From Aliihoeflea sp023389195 (GTDB taxonomy: Bacteria > Pseudomonadota > Alphaproteobacteria > Rhizobiales > Rhizobiaceae): a DNA stretch of 64,000 bases. A program made the position numbers and the translations under genes. The notes beneath the pieces were generated by a model. The model did no database searches and had not been told where the DNA came from. It saw only the letters and a list, made by a program, of their open reading frames with translations. Shown piece by piece: positions 11,769 through 20,413 of this stretch (the first letter of the stretch is position 1; every line of letters starts with the position of its first letter). The DNA lies in assembly GCA_023389195.1 (NCBI GenBank), contig JAEWET010000010.1, forward strand, positions 1-64,000, given 5' to 3'.

Positions 11769-12779
11769 TCAGCTCTCGGCGCGTCGCGCGGCCTCGATGA
11801 TTTCGCCAAGGAGGGCGTGCAGATCGTTGCGGTGGCCGCTGCGTGCCGACGGGCTGGCCTCGTCGGACGTCATCACGACGGTCAATTCGAGTTCGGGCAC
11901 GATGTAGAGCATTTGCCCGCCATAGCCCCAGCCATCGACGACGTCCGCGCCCGCGATCTCGCGCAGGAACCAGCCATAGCCGTAGCCGTCGCCGTTGAAG
12001 CGCGAATTGGTGCGCGGCTGCCAGGAGGTCTCGATCCATTCGGCCGAGACGAGGCGCTCGCCGTCCAGCGTCTCGCCGCCATTGCGGTACAGTTCGCCGA
12101 ACGCGGCGAGCGAGCGCGGCGTCATCGCCATCTGGTTGCCGCCGAGATAGATGCCCTGCGGATCGCGCTCCCACGAGCCGATGCGGAAACCGTCGAGCGG
12201 GCCGAGCCAGTCGCGCGCGAGTTCGAGTGTCGAGCGGCCGGTCTGCTTCGTCAGGATGGCGGAGAGGAGATGCGTCGAGCCGGTCGAATAGAGCATCCGC
12301 CCGCCCGGCTCGTCGTCGAACGGCATGGCAAGCGCGGCACGCACCCAGTTACGGCTCGACACCCAGCGCCCATAATTGCCGCCGGAGGTGCGCCCGAGCC
12401 CCGCCTGCATCGAGAGCAGATGGCCGATCGTGATGTCCTGGACGCGCGGATCGGCGTCGCCGGGCAGATCGTCGGAAAGGAGCGGCGCGATCTTCTGGTC
12501 GGGGCCGTCCAGCACGCCCCTGTCGATGGCGATGCCGACGAGTGCCGAGACGATCGATTTCGAGGCCGACTTGATGTTGGTGGAGTCCGTGACCGAATTG
12601 CCGCGATAGCCGCGCTCCGCAACGATCTCGCCATTGCGGGAAATGATCACGGTTTCGAGGGGCTCGAGGGCTTCGGCCTCGTTCAGGAGAGTCTCGAAGG
12701 TCGGGGGCTCGTCCTGCGCGACGGCGGGGATGGCGAGGGTGGAGACGAGGGCGAAGGCGAGAAGGGCGCGTCTGTTCAT
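11769..12779 (-). CDS. Secreted beta-lactamase-fold serine hydrolase
   Basis: A 336-residue periplasmic protein of the COG1680/class C beta-lactamase-related hydrolases. The Sec signal peptide MNRRALLAFALVSTLAIPAVAQ should be cut after about residue 21. S71-A-S-K74 is the catalytic SxxK motif, and LYSTGSTHLL occupies the YxN position with Thr for Asn, as in 6-aminohexanoate-dimer-hydrolase-like members. It probably cleaves small amides or esters rather than giving true beta-lactam resistance. The frame continues upstream, but ATG 12779 is chosen because it begins the signal peptide exactly. A type 1 palindromic repeat lies upstream. Confidence 0.88.
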   Translation of the reverse strand: MNRRALLAFALVSTLAIPAVAQDEPPTFETLLNEAEALEPLETVIISRNGEIVAERGYRGNSVTDSTNIKSASKSIVSALVGIAIDRGVLDGPDQKIAPLLSDDLPGDADPRVQDITIGHLLSMQAGLGRTSGGNYGRWVSSRNWVRAALAMPFDDEPGGRMLYSTGSTHLLSAILTKQTGRSTLELARDWLGPLDGFRIGSWERDPQGIYLGGNQMAMTPRSLAAFGELYRNGGETLDGERLVSAEWIETSWQPRTNSRFNGDGYGYGWFLREIAGADVVDGWGYGGQMLYIVPELELTVVMTSDEASPSARSGHRNDLHALLGEIIEAARRAES

Positions 12780-12864
12780 GGGAGCGAGGTAGGGAGCGCG
12801 CACGGCGAAATCATGGGCGTCACGGCAATGTGACAGGTGATTGTGGGGAATGTTTTTCGAAGGG

Positions 12865-13008
12865 GACCCCCACCCTTTATCCCTCCCCACAAGGGGGAGG
12901 GAGTCGCCGACGCTGCGTGAACTCTTCCGTTTGGCATCAAGCTTGACGGTCGGGCGCCACGTGCATGCCCTCCCTCCCCCTTGTGGGGAGGGATAGAGGG
13001 TGGGGGTC
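12865..13008. repeat. Long palindromic intergenic element, type 1, copy B
   Basis: Arms are 12865-12903 and 12970-13008 with one mismatch (ATAAAG against ATAGAG). The symmetry continues outside the arms, where TTTTTCGAAG at 12852-12861 faces CTTTTCGAAAAA just after 13008. The central segment shares words with copy C, including TTCCG, GGCA and CAAG in the same order, so B and C are closer relatives than A or D. It sits between the serine hydrolase promoter side and the 3' end of the transglycosylase gene. Confidence 0.9.
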
Positions 13009-13047
13009 GCTTTTCGAAAAAATGCCTGGTCCGAAGGACCAGTCCGC

Positions 13048-13707
13048 TTACGACCGCAACCCCGTCTCGCGCAGGATGCCCTTGCGCTTGGCGTCGTAGT
13101 AATAGCCGCGCGCATAGAACCGCACGGCGCGGTCCTGGTTGCCGTCGGCGGTCAAATAGGCGCCGCGCAAATATTTGACGGCGTATTTGAGGTTCGTCTC
13201 AGCGTCGAGCAGGCCCTCGGCCGAGCCGCGATAGCCCATGGTGCGGGCGGTGTCGTGCCGGATCTGCATCAGGCCCCAGTAGATGCGGTTGCGCGCGCCG
13301 GGGTTGAAGTTGCTCTCGCGCTTGACCACGCGGCGCACCAGTTCGACCGGCAATTCGTAATGCGCGGCATATTTGGCGATGAGCTGGTCGAGTTCGGGGC
13401 TCTGCGGCGCGACGGACCGGATGCCGGAAGGCACGATGGCCGCCTGCAGGGCGGAAGATGGCGTTGCGCCGGCGAATGCGGAAGCGATGACGGCCGGCTC
13501 GCCGGAGGCGGCATCGACGGCCACGTCCGCCTCGGTGAACTTGGCCGACGGGCGGACCTCGACCGTCTCGGGCAGCGCAATCTCGGCTTCGGCGGCGGCC
13601 TGGAGATCGGCGGCGAGATCGCCGGTGGAGGTGCAGCCGGACAGGAATGCCAGCGACAAAAATGAAGCGGCCATCAAGCGTGCCGCGACGGTCTTTTCAG
13701 CAGCCAA
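13048..13707 (-). CDS. Lytic transglycosylase lipoprotein (SLT domain)
   Basis: A 219-residue lipoprotein that should cleave peptidoglycan between MurNAc and GlcNAc. The N-terminus has a hydrophobic stretch ending in the lipobox LSGC, then a low-complexity linker of about 70 residues, then a C-terminal SLT domain: ELVRRVVKRESNFNP has the catalytic Glu, and GLMQIRHDTARTMG and the closing AVRFYARGY are typical. The start chosen is TTG 13707, which has GAGA upstream and gives a normal lipoprotein signal. The open frame runs well beyond it, but that part has no family match. Confidence 0.88.
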   Translation of the reverse strand: MAAEKTVAARLMAASFLSLAFLSGCTSTGDLAADLQAAAEAEIALPETVEVRPSAKFTEADVAVDAASGEPAVIASAFAGATPSSALQAAIVPSGIRSVAPQSPELDQLIAKYAAHYELPVELVRRVVKRESNFNPGARNRIYWGLMQIRHDTARTMGYRGSAEGLLDAETNLKYAVKYLRGAYLTADGNQDRAVRFYARGYYYDAKRKGILRETGLRS

Positions 13708-14058
13708 GATCGTCTCTTTCGAATTCGTCCCGAATTGTCGTCCCGCCCGCACATTCCTTACGCGAGCCGACGCCGTTCGGCAATCGGCGATCGGGCACGG
13801 ACGAAGCGCAGATTGCGGACGGCTGCACCGGATCACGCGAAGGTTGCAAGAAGATATGATGTGCTGTGCACAAGTTTCGAACTTATCCACGGCTTTCTTG
13901 CACCTGCGACCCCACGCGCCATACTCGGGGCCAACGATTCGCGTCATGACCGTCTTGCGTCGTGACACCGACGCAGGATGGTTCACCGAACATCGGGCGA
14001 ACGGGAAGACCGCAACATCTTCCAGGCCGACGTTCCAGGCAATGCGGGGGGTTCGCGA
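13708..14058. other. Divergent intergenic region
   Basis: A 351-bp gap between the transglycosylase gene and a small divergent gene, so it must hold both promoters. It contains an isolated match to the DnaA-box core TTATCCAC (about 13884-13891) and the palindrome GTGCAC nearby. One box with no cluster does not support an origin. No other gene is seen. Confidence 0.4.
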
Positions 14059-14310
14059 ATGGGCAGAAATGTCGACGATTGCGCCAAGCGCCGTCTCGTC
14101 GAGCATGACGAGATCGAATTCGCCATCCGTTTCATGACCAGCCGCGGCGTCAAGACCGACGACGTGCCGGTCCAGCTTGCCCGCTACTACTATGTCGACA
14201 TCGACGAAGTGAACGCGATCCTGGCCCGCGCGGCAGCCGACGCCGCCCCGGCCGCAAAGCCGAAGCAGGCAACCACCGACCGCGAGACGAAACTGCGCAA
14301 CGTCGCCTGA
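14059..14310 (+). CDS. Small conserved-looking hypothetical protein
   Basis: An 83-residue cytosolic protein with no recognised domain. The central part, EFAIRFMTSRGVKTDDVPVQ and the following ARYYYVDIDEVN, looks like a compact helical unit with regular codon use, so the gene is probably real. The tail is an Ala/Lys-rich linker. The start at ATG 14059 is preferred to 13978 because the extra 27 codons are low in conservation-type residues. It converges on ugpC, with a GC-rich hairpin between them. Confidence 0.6.
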   Translation: MGRNVDDCAKRRLVEHDEIEFAIRFMTSRGVKTDDVPVQLARYYYVDIDEVNAILARAAADAAPAAKPKQATTDRETKLRNVA

Positions 14311-14315
14311 CGCCA

Positions 14316-14336
14316 GCCCCGCCTGTGTGGCGGGGC
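14316..14336. terminator. GC-rich hairpin between convergent genes
   Basis: The perfect 8-bp stem GCCCCGCC/GGCGGGGC with a five-base TGTGT loop lies just after the small hypothetical gene and just after ugpC on the other strand. There is no T-run, so it is at best a weak bidirectional terminator. Confidence 0.4.
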
Positions 14337-14353
14337 AGCGCCCTCCCCCATGA

Positions 14354-15442
14354 TCAGATGCGCTTGCCGGTGCTGGCGTCGAACAGATGCGCCATGCCCG
14401 GATTGATCGCCATCGGCAAGACGTCGCCGACATCGACCCGCGTGCCGCCCGGCAGCCGCGCGATGAGTTCGCCGCCGGCCTGCGTGGCGTCCGCCGGTTG
14501 TCCGTGCGCAAGCACGTCGGCGCCGAGGATTTCGACGGCGGTGACCTTGAGGGTCAGGTCGGCGGTGCTGCGGCTCGATGTCACGGTCATGTGCTCGGGG
14601 CGAACCCCGAGCAGGATTTCGCGGCCGATCTCCGGCAGCACCGTGTCGCGCGGCTTGACCGAGCCGCCGCCTGCCAGCGTCAGGCCGTGCCCGCCATCGG
14701 CGACACGCGCCGTCATCAGGTTCATCGCCGGCGAACCGATGAAGCCGGCGACGAAGGTCGAGGCGGGCTTGTCGTAGATCGCCATCGGCGTGTCGATCTG
14801 CTCGGCCAGGCCGCCATTCATGACGACCAGCGTGTCGGCGAGCGTCATCGCCTCGACCTGGTCGTGCGTGACATAGACGGCGGTGACGCCGAGGCGGCGC
14901 TGCAGGCTCTTGATCTCGACGCGCATCTGGCCGCGCAGCTTGGCGTCGAGGTTGGACAAGGGCTCGTCGAAGAGGAAGGCCTTGGGGCTGCGCACGATGG
15001 CGCGGCCCATGGCGACGCGCTGGCGCTGGCCGCCGGAAAGTTCGCGCGGACGGCGCTGCAGGAAGTCGGCAAGGCCGAGCGTGCCGGCGGCCTCGCGCAC
15101 GCGCCGGTCGATCTCGTCCTTCCCCATGCCCCGATTGCGCAGGCCGTAGGCCATGTTGTCGTAGACCGACATGTGCGGATAGAGCGCGTAGTTCTGGAAC
15201 ACCATCGCGATGTCGCGCTCGACCGGCCCCATGTCGTTGACGACGGTGCCGCCGATCGAGACCGTTCCCTCGGTGATCGTCTCCAGCCCGGCGATCATAC
15301 GCAGAAGCGTGGACTTGCCGCAGCCCGAAGGGCCGACCAGCACGCACATCTGGCCATCGGGAATGGAGATCGACACGCCCTTCACGGCCTCGACGCTGCC
15401 GCCATAGACCTTCTTGACGTTCTTCAGTTCGACATTTGCCAT
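14354..15442 (-). CDS. ugpC: sn-glycerol-3-phosphate ABC importer ATPase UgpC
   Basis: A 362-residue MalK-like ATPase that energises the Ugp importer at the inner membrane. Walker A GPSGCGKST, Q-loop FQNYALYP, signature LSGGQRQRVAMGRA, Walker B AFLFDEPLSNLD and switch HDQVEA are all present, followed by an OB/TOBE regulatory domain. ATG 15442 is the natural start (MANVELKNVKKVYGG). It is the last gene of a ugpB-A-E-C operon on this strand, 13 bp after ugpE, which supports the substrate assignment. Confidence 0.93.
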   Translation of the reverse strand: MANVELKNVKKVYGGSVEAVKGVSISIPDGQMCVLVGPSGCGKSTLLRMIAGLETITEGTVSIGGTVVNDMGPVERDIAMVFQNYALYPHMSVYDNMAYGLRNRGMGKDEIDRRVREAAGTLGLADFLQRRPRELSGGQRQRVAMGRAIVRSPKAFLFDEPLSNLDAKLRGQMRVEIKSLQRRLGVTAVYVTHDQVEAMTLADTLVVMNGGLAEQIDTPMAIYDKPASTFVAGFIGSPAMNLMTARVADGGHGLTLAGGGSVKPRDTVLPEIGREILLGVRPEHMTVTSSRSTADLTLKVTAVEILGADVLAHGQPADATQAGGELIARLPGGTRVDVGDVLPMAINPGMAHLFDASTGKRI

Positions 15443-15455
15443 CTGAGCGGCCTTC

Positions 15456-16373
15456 TTATTTTTCGGTTTCGACCAGGCCCTTGACGAACCAGCGCTGCAT
15501 GAAGAGCACGACGAGGATCGGGGGCAGCATGGCGAGGACGGCGGTGACCATGACCAGATGCCATTGCGTATCGGCATCGGCGAACGAGATCATCTTGCGC
15601 AGCGCGATGACGATCGTGTTCATGGAATTGGAGTTGGTGACCAGAAGCGGCCACAGATACTGCGTCCAGCCATAGATGAACATGATGACGAAGAGCGCGG
15701 CGATGTTGGTCTTCGACAGGGGCATCAGGATGTCCTTGAAGAAGCGCCACGGCCCTGCCCCGTCGACGCGCGCGGCCTCGATCAGTTCGCCCGGAATCGT
15801 CAGGAAGAACTGGCGGAAGAGCAGCGTCGCCGTCGCCGATGCGATCAGCGGCAGGATCAAGCCGGCATAGGTGTCGATCAGGCCGAGATCGACCATCACC
15901 TTGTAGGTCGGCAAAATGCGGACTTCGACCGGCAGCATCAGGGTGATGAAGATGATCCAGAAGAAGACCATCCGGCCGGGGAAACGGAAGAAGACGATGG
16001 CGAAGGCCGACAGGACCGAGATCGCGATCTTGCCGATGGCGATGCCGAGCGCCATCACCAGCGTGTTGAACAGAAGCGTGCTGGCGGGCACGCCGCCGAT
16101 GCGCCCGACGCCGCCGAAAAGCGTCTGGTAGTAGTTCTCGAAGAACCGGTCGCCCGGCAGGAGCGGCAGCGGCGGCCGCAGGATCGTCTGCAGCGAATGG
16201 GTCGAGGCGACGAAGGTGTAGTAGATCGGGAAGGCGACGATGAGGACGCCCAGGATCAGGACGGCATGGGCGATGTAGCGCGACATGCGCGAGACGCCGA
16301 GCATGTTGCCCTCTTCGCGCCGGCCGAGCTTGGCGGCGGTGGATTTGCCGTTCACGGCAGCAGCCTCAGCCAT
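15456..16373 (-). CDS. ugpE: sn-glycerol-3-phosphate ABC importer permease UgpE
   Basis: A 305-residue inner-membrane permease with six predicted spans and the cytoplasmic EAA loop (EAARVDGAGPWRFFKDILMP) that docks on UgpC. It belongs to the carbohydrate-uptake-1 family and pairs with UgpA. The ATG at 16373 overlaps the end of ugpA by eight bases, implying coupled translation. Its N-terminus is about 25 residues longer than typical UgpE, so the internal ATG of MLGVSRMSRY is a possible alternative start. Confidence 0.92.
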   Translation of the reverse strand: MAEAAAVNGKSTAAKLGRREEGNMLGVSRMSRYIAHAVLILGVLIVAFPIYYTFVASTHSLQTILRPPLPLLPGDRFFENYYQTLFGGVGRIGGVPASTLLFNTLVMALGIAIGKIAISVLSAFAIVFFRFPGRMVFFWIIFITLMLPVEVRILPTYKVMVDLGLIDTYAGLILPLIASATATLLFRQFFLTIPGELIEAARVDGAGPWRFFKDILMPLSKTNIAALFVIMFIYGWTQYLWPLLVTNSNSMNTIVIALRKMISFADADTQWHLVMVTAVLAMLPPILVVLFMQRWFVKGLVETEK

Positions 16374-17250
16374 AGTGCACCTTCTTTTCCACGTAGCGGA
16401 ACTGGATCGCGGTCAGCACGATGACGATGACCATCAGGATCACGGATTGCGCGGCGGAATCGCCGAGGATCAGGTTCACGAAGCCGTCGTGATAGACCTT
16501 GTAGACCAGCGTCTCCGTCGACTTGCCCGGACCGCCGCCGGTGACGGCGTGGATGATGCCGAACGTGTCGAAGAAGGCGTAGGTCGTGTTGATGACGAGC
16601 AGGAAGAAGGTCGTCGGCGCGAGCAGCGGGAAGATGATCGTCCAGAAGCGTTTGGTCTCGCCGGCGCCGTCGATTGCGGCGGCTTCGATCAGCGTCTTCG
16701 GGATCGCCTGCAGGCCGGCGACGAAGAACAGGAAATTGTAGGAGATCTGCTTCCACGCCGCCGCCGCGATGACGAGGATCATCGCCTGGTCGCCCTTCAG
16801 GAGCGGGTCCCAGGCATAGCCGGCCGAGCGCAGCATGAAGGCGAAAGTGCCCATCGCGGGGTTGAACATGAACAGCCACACCATGCCGGCGATCGCCGGT
16901 GCGATGGCGTAGGGCCAGATCAGCATGGTGCGGTAGATGCCCTTACCCTTGATGATCTTGTCCGCCATCACCGCCAGCAGCAGCGCGATCGACATGGCGA
17001 AAAAGGCGACGGCGATGGAGAAGATCGCCGTGTTCTCGACCGCGTTCAGATAATTCGGATCGGCCAGAACGCGCTGGAAATTGCGCATGCCGACGAAGGT
17101 GGTGCGCAGCCCGAACGGGTCCTCGCGCAGCACGGACTGGTAGAGCGCCTGGCTCGCGGGCCAATAGAAAAAGATGCCGACGATGACGAGCTGCGGCAAA
17201 AGCAGCGCATAGGGCAGGATCTTGTTGGGGAAGACGACGCGCGGGGACAA
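16366..17250 (-). CDS. ugpA: sn-glycerol-3-phosphate ABC importer permease UgpA
   Basis: A 294-residue inner-membrane permease with six spans and the EAA loop IEAAAIDGAGETKRFWTIIF. The early LPYALLLPQLVIVGIFFYWP and FGIIHAVTGGGPG segments are characteristic of UgpA. It forms the translocation channel with UgpE. It lies 121 bp downstream of ugpB, a gap wide enough for differential expression of the binding protein, and overlaps ugpE. Confidence 0.94.
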   Translation of the reverse strand: MSPRVVFPNKILPYALLLPQLVIVGIFFYWPASQALYQSVLREDPFGLRTTFVGMRNFQRVLADPNYLNAVENTAIFSIAVAFFAMSIALLLAVMADKIIKGKGIYRTMLIWPYAIAPAIAGMVWLFMFNPAMGTFAFMLRSAGYAWDPLLKGDQAMILVIAAAAWKQISYNFLFFVAGLQAIPKTLIEAAAIDGAGETKRFWTIIFPLLAPTTFFLLVINTTYAFFDTFGIIHAVTGGGPGKSTETLVYKVYHDGFVNLILGDSAAQSVILMVIVIVLTAIQFRYVEKKVHYG

Positions 17251-17371
17251 GGAATTTCCTCTCGATGCCGGGCTCTCTGGGGGTCGGGACGCGGCGCGAG
17301 GCCACGTTCCCCCTTAAAGCACCGCCCGCGTGTCGGCCACGCGGGCGGCAATGTCGTTCATGAAAGCCGGC

Positions 17372-18682
17372 TTAGTTGCCGATGGCTTCCTGGATGGCGG
17401 CATTGGAGCGCTCGACGGCATTGTTCAGCGCCGTCTGCGCGTCCTGCTCGCCGGCGAGCATCTTTTCGAACTCTTCGTTCTGGATGTCGCGGACCTGCGG
17501 CAGGTTGACGAGACGCACGCCGCGCGAATTCTCGGTCGGCTCCTTGCCCATCATCTGCGTGATCGGGATCTCGCGGCCCGGGTTCTCCTCGTAGAAGCCG
17601 GACTCCTTGGTCGCCTCATAGGCGGCCATCGTCACCGGCAGGTAGCCGGAAACCTGGTGCAGGCGGGCCTGGATCTCGGTCTGCGAGAGGAAGTCGAAGA
17701 ACGCCGCGACGCCGGCATATTCCTCGTCCGACTTGCCTTCGAACACCCAGAGGCTCGCGCCGCCGGGGATGGTGTTCTGCGGGGCGCCTTCGGCTTCCGG
17801 ATAGTAGGGAAGCTGGCCGAGGCCGTAATTCATGCCCGAATTGATGACGTCGCCGAGACCGCCAGAGGATTCGGTCATGATCGCGCATTCGCCCGACAGG
17901 AAGAGCTGCTTGGCTTCCGAGGTGCGCCCGCCATAGCGGAACGTGTCGTCGGCGGCGAGGTCGGCGAAATTCTGGAAATGGGTGACGAACTGGCCTTCAT
18001 TGATCTTCAGCTCGACATCGGTGCCGGCCAGGCCGTTCTCGTTGGTGCCGTATTGCAGGTTGTTCCAGGCGGCGAAGTTCTCAAGGCCGATCCAGGTCAG
18101 CCAGGTCGAGGTCAGGCCGCACGGTGCAGCGCCCGATTCCTTGATCGTCTTGGCGGCTTCGAAGACTTCCGGCCAGGTCGCGGGCGGGGTCTCCGGGTCG
18201 AGGCCGGCTTCCTCGAACACGTCCTTGTTGTAGTAGAGGATCGGCGAGGAGGAGTTGTAGGGGAAGGACAGCATGGTGCCGTCCGGACGCGAGTAGTAGG
18301 CGGCGATGCCGGCCAGATACTGCGACTTGTCGAACTCGGTGCCGCCCATCGACAGGATGTCGGCGACCGGCTTCACGGCGCCTTCGGCAGCCATCATGAC
18401 GCCGGTGCCGACGTCGAAGACCTGGATGATGTGCGGCGCCTGGTTGGCGCGGAATGCGGCGATGCCCGCATTGAGCGTCTCGGGATAGGTGCCCTTGAAG
18501 ACCGGAACGACCTTGTACTCGTCCTGGCTGTCGTTGAATTCGGCGGCCAGCGTGTCGACGACTTCGTTGTTGGCGCCGGTCATGGCGTGCCACCAGTCGA
18601 TCTGCGTCTGGGCGAGCGCGGTCGTGGCGGACAGAAGGGTAAAGGTGGCGGCAAGACCCGCCGCGTAGGCTTTCATGGACAT
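17372..18682 (-). CDS. ugpB: sn-glycerol-3-phosphate-binding periplasmic protein UgpB
   Basis: A 436-residue periplasmic solute-binding protein that delivers glycerol-3-phosphate or glycerophosphodiesters to UgpAE. The signal peptide ends near ALAQ at about residue 25. WWHAMTGANNEVVDTLAAEF, the QVFDVGTGVMM segment and SFPYNSSSPILYYNKD match the UgpB branch of family-1 binding proteins. First gene of the ugpBAEC operon. In relatives this operon is induced by phosphate starvation through PhoB; a weak Pho-box-like sequence and a palindrome lie upstream. Confidence 0.95.
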   Translation of the reverse strand: MSMKAYAAGLAATFTLLSATTALAQTQIDWWHAMTGANNEVVDTLAAEFNDSQDEYKVVPVFKGTYPETLNAGIAAFRANQAPHIIQVFDVGTGVMMAAEGAVKPVADILSMGGTEFDKSQYLAGIAAYYSRPDGTMLSFPYNSSSPILYYNKDVFEEAGLDPETPPATWPEVFEAAKTIKESGAAPCGLTSTWLTWIGLENFAAWNNLQYGTNENGLAGTDVELKINEGQFVTHFQNFADLAADDTFRYGGRTSEAKQLFLSGECAIMTESSGGLGDVINSGMNYGLGQLPYYPEAEGAPQNTIPGGASLWVFEGKSDEEYAGVAAFFDFLSQTEIQARLHQVSGYLPVTMAAYEATKESGFYEENPGREIPITQMMGKEPTENSRGVRLVNLPQVRDIQNEEFEKMLAGEQDAQTALNNAVERSNAAIQEAIGN

Positions 18683-18740
18683 GTTTCGCTCCCGTTTGTT
18701 GGCGAAAGGTTACTTCCGCGAACCGCACTATCGGCGGTTT

Positions 18741-18774
18741 GTGACAACCGGACAACAGTTTTGCTGTTATCCGG
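18741..18774 (-). promoter_or_regulatory. Palindrome and possible Pho box upstream of ugpB
   Basis: Read on the minus strand, 18758-18741 is two seven-base units, CTGTTGT and TTGTCAC, four bases apart. That is the spacing of the rhizobial Pho box, with five of seven bases matched in each half. Overlapping it, CCGGACAACAG (18748-18758) and CTGTTATCCGG (18764-18774) form an 11-bp inverted repeat with one mismatch around a TTTTG loop. It lies about 60-90 bp before ugpB. Either could be an operator. Confidence 0.4.
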
Positions 18775-18852
18775 TGAAACTGGAAACGAAATTTCCCGAA
18801 ATCGGCTAAGAGTCAACAGAAAAGCTGCGCAGTTGCGCAGTTTGCCTAGCTT

Positions 18853-19467
18853 TCAGGCAGGTTTCCAACCGATTTCGACATGGCCCTCATCGGCTGCGAC
18901 GCGCGCAAGCCACGCCGAAACGAAAGGAAACCGCGCCAATTCGAAACCGGCGCTTTCGGCATCGTGGGTGTAGGCATAAAGCGCGATGTCGGCGACGGAG
19001 AGCCCTTCGCCGGCAAAGAATGGCGCGCGCGCAAGCCGTTGCTCCATCACGGCGAGCGCCTTGTTTCCGCCGTCGAGAAGCGCCGCCATCCGCTTCTCGC
19101 TCGCCGCTGCGGCCAGATGCGGATATTTGATGAGCGACCGGCGCACCGCTATCTGCGGCTCGTGGCTGTACTGCTCGAAGAACAGCCATTGATAGGCGAG
19201 CGCGCGCTCGTAGGCGTCGGTCGGCAGAATGCGCGTGCCTTCGGCCAGGTGCAGCAGGATCGCGTTGCTTTCGGCCAGCGTCCGCCCATCCTCGAATTCG
19301 AGCAGCGGAACCTTGCCGTTGGGGTTTCTGGCCAGGTAGTCGGCCGTTCTCGTGCCGCCGTCGACGGTCGAAATTTCGACATGGCGGAAGGGCACGCGCA
19401 GCTTGGCGAGCAGGAGGCGCGGCTTGTAGCAATTGCCGCTGTCGGTCATTCCGTAAAGGGTCAGCAT
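18853..19467 (-). CDS. Glutathione S-transferase family protein
   Basis: A 204-residue cytosolic GST. The N-terminal thioredoxin-like domain runs MLTLYGMTDSGNCYKPRLLL and includes NPNGKVPLLE and AESNAI, which bind glutathione. The all-helical C-terminal domain includes FFAGEGLSVADIALYAYTHD, the conserved GST N-capping/hydrophobic-staple region. The substrate is unknown. It is transcribed towards ugpB with 170 bp between. Confidence 0.9.
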   Translation of the reverse strand: MLTLYGMTDSGNCYKPRLLLAKLRVPFRHVEISTVDGGTRTADYLARNPNGKVPLLEFEDGRTLAESNAILLHLAEGTRILPTDAYERALAYQWLFFEQYSHEPQIAVRRSLIKYPHLAAAASEKRMAALLDGGNKALAVMEQRLARAPFFAGEGLSVADIALYAYTHDAESAGFELARFPFVSAWLARVAADEGHVEIGWKPA

Positions 19468-19564
19468 GTCGCTCTCCGCTGGTTCGAAGCGAGATTGCCA
19501 AGCCGCGACGCGTCAAGCGAGCCCCTGCCGGTGATGGATCGATGATTTCGCCTGATGGAACCGC

Positions 19565-20413
19565 TCAGGCGGGACGCCGCAGCGGGATGACCTTGCCGTG
19601 CGGGCGCAACAGTTCGGGCAGGCGCAGCGGGCGCTGGGTGAAGGCGGAACCGGCCAGGAAAGGCGGCGCCAAGAGGAAGCCCTGATACATGTCCGCGCCG
19701 ACATCGAGCGCCGCCTCGAATTGCGGCGTCGTCTCCACCCCGTCGGCCAGAACCTCGATGCCCTGCGCGTGAAGCAGCGCCGTCAGCCGCGCGAGCAGCG
19801 TGCGTGCCTCGGGCGCCCGCGCCACCGTGCGGAACCACGTGCCGTCGAGGCGGATATAGTCGGGCGTCGCCGCCATCGCCGCCGCGATGCCCGCAGGTTC
19901 AGGCCCGAAATCGCACAGCGCGACGCGAAATCCGTGCGCGCGCACCGCGACCGCCTGTTCGGCCGCCATAGGCGTGGCCGGAAACTCGCACCAGATGCGG
20001 GGCGGATCGTAGCCCTCCTCCTCAAGCTCGTCCGTCGCCAGGCGCAAGAGCGCCAGCGCGGCGTCGAGCATGTCGCGCGGCATCTGGTCGAGCCGCAGCG
20101 CAAGCGTCGCCGTATCGAGATCGACATAGGGGAGGTTCGCGATGTGCAACGTCTGGCACAGACATTCGAAAGTCAGCCGGTCCTCGCCGCGCAGCCGCTC
20201 GAAGAAGCGCGATGGCAGCGCCGGCCGCCCGTCGCGGCTCGGCCGCACCAGCGCCCGCGCGCCCACGACCGAAAGCCGCCCGCTCTGCAGGCGATAGATC
20301 GGCTGGTAGGCGGAGCGCAGGACGTGACCGTCGAAATGACCGATGGCAAGGCCGATCTCGTCATGGAGGATCGCCGCCGCGACATGGTCGCCGAGGTCCG
20401 CGAAACGGGTCAT
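19565..20413 (-). CDS. Degenerate EAL-domain protein
   Basis: A 282-residue protein covering one EAL domain. The fold signature survives (SAYQPIYRLQSGRL, DYIRLDG, MYQGFLLAPP), but the catalytic residues do not: EAL reads ARALVRP with no Glu, the DDFG metal motif reads CDFGPEP, and AEGVE reads ADGVE. It therefore is unlikely to hydrolyse c-di-GMP and may bind it or a partner. Its ATG overlaps the stop of the upstream EAL gene (ATGA), so the two are made together. Confidence 0.85.
   Translation of the reverse strand: MTRFADLGDHVAAAILHDEIGLAIGHFDGHVLRSAYQPIYRLQSGRLSVVGARALVRPSRDGRPALPSRFFERLRGEDRLTFECLCQTLHIANLPYVDLDTATLALRLDQMPRDMLDAALALLRLATDELEEEGYDPPRIWCEFPATPMAAEQAVAVRAHGFRVALCDFGPEPAGIAAAMAATPDYIRLDGTWFRTVARAPEARTLLARLTALLHAQGIEVLADGVETTPQFEAALDVGADMYQGFLLAPPFLAGSAFTQRPLRLPELLRPHGKVIPLRRPA

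Noticed and set aside
13880..13895. TTATCCAC match to a DnaA box
   Set aside because: A single box without cluster, AT-rich unwinding region or origin-linked genes does not support a replication origin.
13048..14511. Extension of the transglycosylase frame to 14511
   Set aside because: The added residues have no signal or family similarity and cross the small hypothetical gene; the lipoprotein signal starts at 13707.
17330..18973. Plus-strand 547-codon frame opposite ugpB
   Set aside because: Antisense shadow of a strongly supported binding-protein gene.
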